The notes below the pieces were generated by a model. That model searched no databases. It saw only the letters and a list, made by a program, of their open reading frames with translations, and was not told where the DNA came from. 25,174 nucleotides of DNA from JBOGXF01 sp050694275 (GTDB lineage Bacteria; Actinomycetota; CADDZG01; WHSQ01): assembly GCA_050694275.1 (NCBI GenBank), contig JBOGXF010000084.1, forward strand, positions 1 through 25,174, given 5' to 3'. Each line of letters opens with the position of its first letter. Position 1 is the stretch's first letter. The translations under genes were made by a program, and so were the position numbers. Positions 7,149 through 14,076 of this stretch are shown here, piece by piece.

Positions 7149-8426
7149 ATGCCTTCGGTCGCAGACCTTCTCGGACCCGTCTTCGGCGAAGTGGTCGGCG
7201 GCGCTCTCCCGGTGAGCGTTCGGTTCTGGGACGGCAGCGTGCTCGACGCGCCGGGGTCGAGCGCGACCATCCTCTTTCGATCGCCGGACGCGCTGCGGCG
7301 CATCGCGTACTCGCCGGGCGAGCTGGGCCTCGGTCGCGCCTACGTCGCCGGTGATCTCGATATCGAAGGCGACATCTTTGCGGTTCTTGCTCTCAGAGAC
7401 CGACTCGGCGCGACCGGCGAACACATCGAGTTCAGGCTGCGGCCGGCACAGCTCCTCCGCACCTTGGGCATCGCCCACAAGCTGGGCGCCCTCGGGCGAC
7501 CGTTGCCCTCTCCACCGGAGGAGGCCCGCCTGCGGGCCCGGCTTCACTCGAGGTCGCGCGACGCGGCCGCAATCTCGCACCACTACGACGTCTCCAACGA
7601 CTTCTATCGCCTCGTGCTGGGTCCGACGATGACCTACTCCTGCGCCTACTTCCCCGACGCCGACACGACACTCGACCAGGCGCAGGCGGCGAAGTACGAC
7701 CTCATCTGCAAGAAGCTCGGCCTCGGTTCCGGCATGCGGCTGCTCGACGTCGGTTGCGGCTGGGGCGGGATGATCATGCACGCGGCGCCGCACTATGGCG
7801 TCCGGGGAGTCGGGATAACCATCTCGCGCAATCAGGCGGATCTGGCGGCCAAGAGGGTGGCCGAGGCGGGCCTCGGCGACCTCGTCGAGATCCGTTTCCA
7901 GGATTACCGCGATGTCGCCGACGGACCGTACGACGCCATCTCGAGTATCGGGATGTTCGAGCACGTCGGGCTGGCGCGCATCAAGGCGTACTTCTCGGGG
8001 CTGTTCGACCTGCTGCGGCCCGGCGGACGACTTCTCAACCACGCGATCTCTCGGCCGCATCCCGGGCGACCCGGTTTCGACAAGCGGTCGTTCATCACCC
8101 GCTACGTCTTCCCCGACGGCGAGCTACACGAGGTCGGAACCGTCGTCAGCGCGATGCAGGAGCACGGCTTCGAGGTGCGCGACGTCGAGTCGCTCCGGGA
8201 GCACTACGCTCGCACGCTGCGCCACTGGGTCGCGAACCTCGAGGCCAACTGGGACGAGGCCGTGCGGCTCGCCGGCCTGCCGCGGGCCAAGACATGGCGT
8301 CTCTACATGGCGGGTTCTGCGGTCAACTTCGAAGCCAACCGCACGACCGTCCATCAGTCGCTGGGCGTCCGGCCCCACGAGAGCGGAGTCAGCGCCATGC
8401 CCGCGACGCGCCGCGACTTCGTCTGA
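7149..8426 (+). CDS. cfa: Cyclopropane-fatty-acyl-phospholipid synthase family methyltransferase
   Basis: 425 residues. Transfers a methylene or methyl group from SAM to unsaturated acyl chains of membrane phospholipids. Visible motifs are HHYDVSNDFY (144-153), YSCAYF (163-168), SAM loop LLDVGCGWGG (198-207), MFEHVG (269-274), LNHAIS (296-301) and FPDGELH (321-327). Residues C164, E271, H298 and Y353 match the positions that bind bicarbonate in the E. coli enzyme. The N-terminal domain (about 1-110) has the block GELGLGRAYVAGDLDIEGD, typical of actinobacterial members, some of which make methyl-branched rather than cyclopropane chains. The start is ATG at 7149, directly 6 nt after a TACCAT box. 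The neighbouring dehydrogenase is divergent and not obviously in the same pathway. Confidence 0.92.
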   Translation: MPSVADLLGPVFGEVVGGALPVSVRFWDGSVLDAPGSSATILFRSPDALRRIAYSPGELGLGRAYVAGDLDIEGDIFAVLALRDRLGATGEHIEFRLRPAQLLRTLGIAHKLGALGRPLPSPPEEARLRARLHSRSRDAAAISHHYDVSNDFYRLVLGPTMTYSCAYFPDADTTLDQAQAAKYDLICKKLGLGSGMRLLDVGCGWGGMIMHAAPHYGVRGVGITISRNQADLAAKRVAEAGLGDLVEIRFQDYRDVADGPYDAISSIGMFEHVGLARIKAYFSGLFDLLRPGGRLLNHAISRPHPGRPGFDKRSFITRYVFPDGELHEVGTVVSAMQEHGFEVRDVESLREHYARTLRHWVANLEANWDEAVRLAGLPRAKTWRLYMAGSAVNFEANRTTVHQSLGVRPHESGVSAMPATRRDFV

Positions 8427-8435
8427 GTTTCGGCC

Positions 8436-8475
8436 CTTTGACAACAGCGCGGGGCGAAGCCCCCTCTGGTCAAAG
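8436..8475 (+). terminator. Stem-loop downstream of the cyclopropane synthase gene
   Basis: An inner stem GGGGC-GAA-GCCCC (8451-8463) sits inside an outer pair CTTTGAC (8436-8442) and GTCAAAG (8469-8475), starting 10 nt after the stop codon. No U-tract follows, so it may be a factor-assisted terminator, a 3'-end stabiliser or part of a larger structured RNA. Confidence 0.45.
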
Positions 8476-8476
8476 T

Positions 8477-8491
8477 GTCGAAAGTTTCGAC
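8477..8491. repeat. Perfect 7-bp inverted repeat (operator-like)
   Basis: GTCGAAA-G-TTTCGAC is a perfect palindrome with a single central base, lying 30 bp upstream of the -35 element of the secreted-protein promoter. Its position suits an activator or repressor site, but no regulator can be named. Confidence 0.35.
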
Positions 8492-8520
8492 CCTCGAGGT
8501 TTCGTCACCGGCGCTGCCAC

Positions 8521-8550
8521 GGCAACCTTTTCGAGCCGAACAGCGTCTGA
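8521..8550 (+). promoter_or_regulatory. ECF-sigma-type promoter of the secreted PPC-like protein
   Basis: GGCAACC (8521-8527) and CGTCTGA (8544-8550) are separated by 16 bp. AAC-containing -35 and CGTC-containing -10 elements at this spacing are typical of ECF sigma factors. Exactly the same two elements and spacing occur upstream of the GerMN-Gmad2 lipoprotein (24191-24162, minus strand). Transcription would begin near 8557, leaving a leader of about 70 nt. Confidence 0.6.
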
Positions 8551-8626
8551 CCCCCATAAGCATCCACGACCGCGCGTCGGAGCGCTCTCGGCATCCGGCG
8601 ACGGCCCTAGCCAGGAGGTAGACACC

Positions 8627-9409
8627 TTGAAGCGCTTTCTTGTCTTGTCGGTCGCGATGATGATGGGCGTTCTCTCGCTTCCGACGGCGTCCCTTGCCGC
8701 CGCGCGTCCCGCCAACGACGACTTCGACCGTGCTCGCACCATCTCGACGCTCCCCTTCGCCGAACGCTTCAGCATCAAGGGCGCAGGCGTCGCCGACGAC
8801 GAACCCGACTGTTCTGGACGGGCTCGCTCCATCTGGTACCGGTTCACTCCCGAGACCGACATGCGGTTCTTCGCCCGCGTGCGGCGCGCCGACTTCAGAT
8901 CGTTCGTGTCCGTGTGGACCGGAACCCGCGATGCCCTCTCCGAGGTGTTCTGCGAGCGCTACGGCACCCCGATCGTCGATGCCACTGCCGGCACGACCTA
9001 CTACATCCGCGTGGCATCGGGGCGGCGCGTCCACGAGGGCAGAGGGAGGCTCGTCGTCAAGGAGGCACCGCCACCGCTCGAGTTCGACCTCACGGTCGAC
9101 CCTCAGGGGACGATCGACTCTTCCACGGAGCGGATCACGATCTCCGGAGGCGCCTCGTGCTCGCGCGAGGAGGACGTGTATCTGTACGGCGCGGTCCGCC
9201 AGGTCGGTCCCGACCGCCGGTTCATCACGGCCTGGTTCGACGTGGAGATCGAGGACTGCGGGGCCGCCAGCTCCTGGACCACGACGATGTTCGGTGACGG
9301 GGTCTTCGAGGAAGGCCCGGCCAGCGTCGAGGTCACCGCATACTGGTGCTCCCGCTTTGAGTGCGTCGACGAGCGGATGTTCGAGTCCATCGACCTGATC
9401 CGAACCTAA
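8627..9409 (+). CDS. Secreted protein with PPC-like beta-sandwich domain
   Basis: 260 residues. A signal peptide is clear (KRF, then hydrophobic 4-23, cleavage near ASLAA at 21-25). Residues about 28-145 match the bacterial pre-peptidase C-terminal-like module: PANDDFDRA at 28-36, SIWYRFTP at 68-75, VSVWTGT at 94-100 and AGTTYYIRV at 121-129. Such domains are found in secreted enzymes and surface proteins, often near a protease, but no catalytic domain is present here. The remainder (about 150-260) is a Cys-containing beta-rich region of unknown type. The start is TTG at 8627, chosen for the strong AGGAGGT (8613-8619) and the signal peptide. It is a single-gene unit ending convergently 26 bp from the MMPL gene. 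Confidence 0.8.
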   Translation: MKRFLVLSVAMMMGVLSLPTASLAAARPANDDFDRARTISTLPFAERFSIKGAGVADDEPDCSGRARSIWYRFTPETDMRFFARVRRADFRSFVSVWTGTRDALSEVFCERYGTPIVDATAGTTYYIRVASGRRVHEGRGRLVVKEAPPPLEFDLTVDPQGTIDSSTERITISGGASCSREEDVYLYGAVRQVGPDRRFITAWFDVEIEDCGAASSWTTTMFGDGVFEEGPASVEVTAYWCSRFECVDERMFESIDLIRT

Positions 9410-9435
9410 GGGTCCGCGTCCGAGTGCCAGCTTCT

Positions 9436-11656
9436 CTAAGGCGCAACCGCGTCGGGCTGGGCCTCGGCGAGATCCACGGTCGCCGGCGCCTGAACCGTGA
9501 TCTCTGAACCCTCGATGCGTATCTCGGGGAGTCCCCTCTGAAGCCATCGCGGCAGCCACCAGTTGGCGTTGCCCAACAGCTCCATCGTTGCGGGGACCAG
9601 AACCAGACGGACGATGGTGGCGTCCACGAAGATGGCCACCGCAAGGCCGGTCCCGAAGAGCTTGATGGCGCGCTCATCGAACCCGAAGACGAATCCGAGA
9701 AACAGAGTCACCATGATGGCGGCCGCAGCGGTGATGACGCGCGCGGTCGCCGCGAGGCCGTTGGCCACGGCCACCGCGTTGTCTCCGGTCTTCACGTACT
9801 CCTCCCGGATCCTCGACAGCAGGAAGATCTCGTAGTCCATCGAGAGCCCGAAGAGGATCGTGAACAGCATCATAGGAACCCACGCCTCGATCGGAGCGGT
9901 GGTCTCGACGCCGAGCAGGTCCTTCAACCACCCCCACTGGAATATCGCCACGACGACGCCGTAGGCGGCGCCGATCGAAAGAAGGTTCATCAGGGCCGCC
10001 TTGACCGGAACGAGGATCGACCGGAACGAGGATCGACCGGAACACGACCACCAACAGCAGGAACGACAGACCGATGACCACCGACAGCAGGATCGGAAGA
10101 CGCTCGGCATTGGCATCCGAGAAGTCGACGATCGACGCGGTCAGCCCACCCACGAACACGTCGACGTCCGCGCCTTCGACGCTCCGGGGGATCACGTCGC
10201 CCCGCAATCGGTTGACGAGATCCGTCGTGGCCTCGTCCTGGGGCGACGTCGTCGGGAACGCGGTCAGCACCGCGGCGTCCCCCTCGGGACCCACGAAAGG
10301 CGGGGTCACGGCGGCGACGCCGGCGGTCGAGCGCAGGGTCTCGCCGACCTGTTCGAGGGACGCGACGTCCTCGGGCCCATCGACCTCGGCGGCCAGCAGC
10401 AGCGGCCCGTTGAACCCGGGGCCGAAGCCCTCGGACAGCAGGTCGTAGGCCCGGCGACTGCTCCGCTCGGTCGGTGAGGCTCCGGCATCGGCGAAGCCGA
10501 GACGGAGCGACAAGACCGGGAGGGACAGAGCGATCAGCGCCACCAGGCCGATGATGGCCGCGGGGGCCGGACGGCGCTGGATCAGACGACTCCAGCGGAA
10601 CCACATGCTCCGCTCACCCTGCGTCTCGCCCCGGTGGAACCATGGCAGACGCCACTTGTCGATCTTCGAGCCCACGAAGCCCAAGACGGCCGGCAGCAAC
10701 GTCACCGACGCGATCATGGTCACCGCCACGGCGGCGGCACCACCGATCGCGATGCCTTCGACGAACGCGAATCCCATCAAGAGGATGCCGAGCAGCGAGA
10801 TCACCACCGTCGTCCCGGCGAACAGCACGGCCTTGCCCGACGTCACGATGGCCATCGCGTTCGCGTCCTCGGGACTGAATCCCTCGTGCAGGTGCTGGCG
10901 GTAGCGCGTGACGATGAACAGCGCGTAGTCGATGCCGACGCCGATGCCGATCATGGACGCGAGCTGGGGGGTGAAGTCTGGAACGTTCAGGAAGTTGGCG
11001 AACAGAAACACGAGCGCCAACCCGATGCCGATTCCAAACAGCGCGGTCATGATGGGGAGTCCCATCGCGAGGACGGAACCGAACGTGACGAGCAGGATGA
11101 TCACCGCGGCCAGTAGGCCGATCATCTCGGCGCCGCCGGGCTCTTCGAACTCGGAGAACTGGATCACGCTCCCGCCGGGCTCGATCGTGAGCCCGTCGAG
11201 CCGGACCCCGGCCGCCAGCGCCTTGATCTCGTCGGCGACCTCGATCGGCACGGCTTCGCCGTCGAGGTTCTCGAAGCGCACGGTGGCAAAGGCGATGTCC
11301 CCGTCCGGAGCGATCTGTCGCGCCCCCTGCTCCGAGTACGGAGAGTCGACCGCCACGACATGGTCGACCGTCTCGAGCTCGGCGAAGAGACCTTCCATCG
11401 CCGAACGAATCCGGGGATCGGCAACGCCCTCGTCCGCCCTGAAGACGATGTCGGCCGTATCACCGGCGAACTGCGGGAATCGCTCCTTCAGGAGGTCGTA
11501 CGCGGCCTGAGAATCCGACCCGGGCAGGGAGAAGTCCTGGGAATATTCGCCTCCCGCCGTCGAAGCCAGTGTTCCGGCCCCGACCAGGGCGACGATCCAC
11601 ATCAGCACCATGAGCTTGCGACGCCGGAAAGACCAGCGCGCGAGACGTTCGAGCAT
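9436..11656 (-). pseudogene. MMPL/RND-family transporter, frameshifted by a 16-bp duplication
   Basis: Proton-driven membrane transporter related to mycobacterial MmpL and other RND exporters. The first frame (11656 down to about 10040) encodes TM1 near 15-30, an extracytoplasmic domain, a TM bundle and the first Asp-Tyr pair at D243-Y244 (GIGVGIDYALF). After FRSILVPV near residue 540 the frame is lost. The adjacent frame resumes at FRSILVPVKAALMN and carries the rest, including the second Asp-Tyr pair (LSMDYEIFLL), to the stop at 9436. Deleting one 16-bp copy leaves 2205 nt, a 734-residue protein of normal family length. A good GGAGGT ribosome binding site precedes the ATG. As read, the product would lack the second TM bundle and be inactive. 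A sequencing or assembly error cannot be excluded. Confidence 0.85.
10003..10043. repeat. 16-bp tandem duplication inside the MMPL gene
   Basis: The unit GACCGGAACGAGGATC occurs at 10003-10018 and again at 10019-10034, followed by a partial third copy GACCGGAAC (10035-10043). Since 16 is not a multiple of three, the extra copy shifts the frame. The presumed ancestral sequence already held GACCGGAAC twice at 16-bp spacing (codons for FRS and VPV), giving an obvious slippage template. Confidence 0.95.
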
Positions 11657-11694
11657 CGATTACCTCCGAGGTTGACGTGTGGCCGAGGGTGGTC

Positions 11695-11726
11695 AACCGC
11701 AGAGTATGGATGCTTGTTCCCGTTCC
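11695..11726 (-). promoter_or_regulatory. Possible promoter of the MMPL gene
   Basis: On the minus strand GGAAC (11720-11716) is followed after 18 nt by GTT (11697-11695), reminiscent of SigH/SigE-type promoters; a second GGAAC lies at 11726-11722. An alternative is a SigA-type CATACT box nearby with a poor -35. The leader carries the GGAGGT ribosome binding site. Weak evidence. Confidence 0.25.
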
Positions 11727-11822
11727 GAAAAAGGTTTTCCTAAAGTTCGTAGCCGGTTCGCGCAGTTCGTCGCTGATGTCGCGGGCTTCGGCCCCTCGCC
11801 TCGGGCCGGACGGCTGGCCGAC

Positions 11823-12008
11823 TTAAAGATTTAAGTCGAAGACGGAGATCAGGCCCACGATGATGAGGTAGCCGGCGACGATGTAATTCAGGAGCCGGGG
11901 AATGAACAGGATCAGGATCCCCGCCACCAGGGCGACGATCCCGGGGAGCGTTAGGTCGACCTCCACCTCGTTGCCCCTCTGCGCAAGTATGGTTGCGAGT
12001 TCTATCAT
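11823..12008 (-). CDS. Small membrane protein, DUF3096-like
   Basis: 61 residues. After a short polar N-terminus (about 1-18), two hydrophobic helices follow, LPGIVALVAGILILFI (21-36) and IVAGYLIIVGLISVF (43-57), joined by PRLLNY. This arrangement and the PRLLNYIVAxYLI block are characteristic of the DUF3096 family, whose function is unknown. The ATG has a strong GAGGAGG ribosome binding site. It lies 68 nt after hspR on the same strand, so it may be the last gene of the heat-shock operon. The stop codon lies in the AT-rich palindrome ACTTAAA-GA-TTTAAGT (11821-11836), and GC-rich hairpins follow, possibly a termination region. Confidence 0.75.
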   Translation of the reverse strand: MIELATILAQRGNEVEVDLTLPGIVALVAGILILFIPRLLNYIVAGYLIIVGLISVFDLNL

Positions 12009-12076
12009 CTCGGCCTCCTCGTGGCTGTTTTCCTGCCACGTAGTTCCCAGGGAGGGCGAGACTCAAACCGGATCCG

Positions 12077-12535
12077 CTATTCCTCGGAGATCGGTGGAGC
12101 GAAGAAGACCCGCCGGCGACCGGCCTCGTCGATCTCGTCCGACTTCATGGCACGCCGCACCCGGCGGACGTCCCTGAGCGGGACCATCGCCATGCCCTCG
12201 CGCGCTTCGAGCAGCTCACGCATCTGATGTTCGACTTGCTCGAGCTCGTCGAGCGCGCGCTCTCGAAGGATCTTCAAACGCTCGATCTCTTGCTCGAGGG
12301 CGAGGACTCTCATGACGCCTGCGAGATTGATGCCCTCCGTCGTCAGCTCCTGGATCCTGCGCAGGAGGGCGATGTCTCGGGGCGAGTAGCGCCGGATGTT
12401 GCCGGCCGTACGCTGGGGCTGTACGAGGCCCCTGCGCTCGTAAACGCGCAGCGTCTGTGGATGAACGCCGGCAAGCTCGGCCGCCACCGAGATGACGTAG
12501 ATCGCCTGTTCCGAATCCGATGCCCTTCGTGCCAT
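12077..12535 (-). CDS. hspR: Heat-shock repressor HspR (MerR family)
   Basis: 152 residues. The N-terminal MerR winged helix-turn-helix shows YVISVAAELAGVHPQTLRVY (13-32) and GNIRRYSPRDI, followed by INLAGVMRVLALEQEIERL, the coiled-coil entry typical of HspR. HspR represses the dnaK operon by binding HAIR inverted repeats, with DnaK as co-repressor; being encoded here by the operon it controls gives autoregulation. The ATG is preceded by GGAGG overlapping the dnaJ stop codon, 12 nt upstream. The C-terminal tail beyond about residue 110 is basic and longer than in some relatives. Confidence 0.93.
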   Translation of the reverse strand: MARRASDSEQAIYVISVAAELAGVHPQTLRVYERRGLVQPQRTAGNIRRYSPRDIALLRRIQELTTEGINLAGVMRVLALEQEIERLKILRERALDELEQVEHQMRELLEAREGMAMVPLRDVRRVRRAMKSDEIDEAGRRRVFFAPPISEE

Positions 12536-12547
12536 CTCAGTCGCCTC

Positions 12548-13489
12548 CTAGGACGCCCGAGCGCGCTTCTTCTTCGAGTGAATGTCGAAGTGGCCGCGCG
12601 GGGACCCCTTGTGCAATTGCTGGAACTGCTCGAGCAGCTCCTTCTCCTTCTTCGACAGCTTGTACGGCACCTCCACCTGCACCTTCGCGAGCAAATCGCC
12701 GTGACCGCCCTTGGGCCGTGGCGCGCCGCGTCCACGAACCCGCAGCGTCTTTCCGTTCTGTGTTCCGGGCGGGACCTTTACCGTCACCGCCCCGTCGAGC
12801 GTCGGCACCTCGACCTTCGCTCCCAGCGCCGCTTCGGCGATCGTCACCGGGACGATCACCTCGAGATCTCCGTGACCTCGTCTTGCGAACAGCGGATGCG
12901 CGGTGACGTGAACCCGGACGTACAAATCCCCCGCCGGCCCGCCGTCGTCGAGCACCTGTCCCTTCCCGGGGACCTTGATCCGTGCCTCATCGCCCACTCC
13001 CGCGGGGATGCGGACCCTGGTGCCGTCGGCGAGCGAGATGGTGGTTCCGACGATCGCTTCGTCGAACGAGAGAGTTACCTCGGTTTCGAGATCCGCACCT
13101 CGCCGCGGCCCCCGGGCGCCTCGAAATCCGAAGATGTCCCCCATAACATCCCCGAAACCCGCGTCCTCGAAGAGATCCCCGATGTCGCCGACGTTGACGC
13201 GGACTCCGCCCTGGCCCCCGGGACGGAAGCCGTAGAAACGCTGACCCCCGGACTCCACGAACGCCCGCATCTGGTCGTACTCGCGCCTCTTCTCGCCGTT
13301 CGAAAGCACCGCGTGAGCCTCGGAGATCTCCTTGAAGCGCTCCTCGGCCGCCTTGTCGCCCTTGTTGGCATCGGGGTGGTATTTCTGCGCGAGCTTCCTG
13401 TAGGCGCGCTTGACGTCTTCCTTCGAGGCGTCCCTGGAGACGCCCAGAACCTTGTAATAGTCCTTCTCGAGGAAGTCGCGCTGGCCCAT
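12548..13489 (-). CDS. dnaJ: DnaJ-type co-chaperone without zinc finger (CbpA-like)
   Basis: 313 residues. The J domain occupies about 9-75 with HPD at 38-40, the site that stimulates DnaK ATPase. A Gly/Phe-rich linker follows (about 85-125), then two C-terminal beta-sandwich substrate domains. The zinc-finger region with four CxxCxGxG repeats is absent: the sequence passes from GTTISLADG directly to TRVRIPAGVGDEARIKVPGKG. This makes it a type II (CbpA-like) J protein, whereas the dnaJ in the classical Streptomyces/Mycobacterium dnaK operon is zinc-bearing. The ATG lies 2 nt after the grpE stop with GAAGGAT as ribosome binding site. Confidence 0.93.
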   Translation of the reverse strand: MGQRDFLEKDYYKVLGVSRDASKEDVKRAYRKLAQKYHPDANKGDKAAEERFKEISEAHAVLSNGEKRREYDQMRAFVESGGQRFYGFRPGGQGGVRVNVGDIGDLFEDAGFGDVMGDIFGFRGARGPRRGADLETEVTLSFDEAIVGTTISLADGTRVRIPAGVGDEARIKVPGKGQVLDDGGPAGDLYVRVHVTAHPLFARRGHGDLEVIVPVTIAEAALGAKVEVPTLDGAVTVKVPPGTQNGKTLRVRGRGAPRPKGGHGDLLAKVQVEVPYKLSKKEKELLEQFQQLHKGSPRGHFDIHSKKKRARAS

Positions 13490-13491
13490 GC

Positions 13492-14016
13492 CTACGTCGA
13501 TCCTTCCGCGGCTTCGTCGGATTCAACCGGGCGCGCGACCACGACCATCGCCGGTCGCAGCACGCGATCCTTGAGCAGATAGCCACGCCGGTACACCGTG
13601 CGACACACAGCCTCGTCGACCTCGGGATCGTCGACCGATTCAACCGCTTCGTGGACGCGCGGATCGAACGGCACGCCCTCGGCCGGGATCTCGCTCAGAC
13701 CCTCAGACTCGAGGGTTCTGCGAAAGTCCTTGTAGACGAGCTCGACGCCCGATCCGCTCTCCGCGTGCGCGACCGCACGCTCGAAATTGTCCAGCACCGG
13801 AAGCAAGGCTTCCACCAGCCGCGCGCTCGCACGCTCTGCCATCGCAGTTTGCTCGCGAATCACCCGCTTGCGGTAGTTGTCGAACTCCGCCTGCACCCGC
13901 TGGAGATCCGCGAGGTAGTCGTGCTCGGGCTCGACCTCCGGCGACGGATCCTCGGGAGGGCGCGGCTCGCTCTTCAATCGCTTGTCGGTCACCTTGATTC
14001 GTTTCTTCTCGGTCAT
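13492..14016 (-). CDS. grpE: Nucleotide exchange factor GrpE
   Basis: 174 residues. Drives ADP release from DnaK. An acidic, disordered N-terminus (about 15-35) leads to the long coiled coil with the family signature DYLADLQRVQAEFDNYRKRV (33-52). The C-terminal beta domain carries PFDPRVHEAV and RGYLLKDRVLRPAMVVV. The gene lies 60 nt after dnaK and 2 nt before dnaJ. Directly before the ATG there is only a closely spaced AAGGA, so initiation may be modest. No feature suggests loss of function. Confidence 0.95.
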   Translation of the reverse strand: MTEKKRIKVTDKRLKSEPRPPEDPSPEVEPEHDYLADLQRVQAEFDNYRKRVIREQTAMAERASARLVEALLPVLDNFERAVAHAESGSGVELVYKDFRRTLESEGLSEIPAEGVPFDPRVHEAVESVDDPEVDEAVCRTVYRRGYLLKDRVLRPAMVVVARPVESDEAAEGST

Positions 14017-14076
14017 TCCTTATTGATCCCCCGAGCAACGATGCCGCCTAAGCCGCATGATCTTGTCGGATGCACC

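Noticed and set aside
8438..8443. Perfect TTGACA hexamer as a -35 box
   Set aside because: No -10-like sequence lies 16-18 bp downstream (the region is GC-rich stem), and the hexamer is part of the stem-loop.
8500..8626. Possible riboswitch (c-di-AMP or c-di-GMP type) before the secreted protein
   Set aside because: Single words such as GGCAACC looked suggestive, but the conserved cores of these riboswitches are not present and the same bases form the ECF-type promoter.
8354..9559. Minus-strand frame of 401 codons across the PPC-like gene
   Set aside because: Antisense to a gene with signal peptide, ribosome binding site and recognisable domain; the translation is low-complexity and charged.
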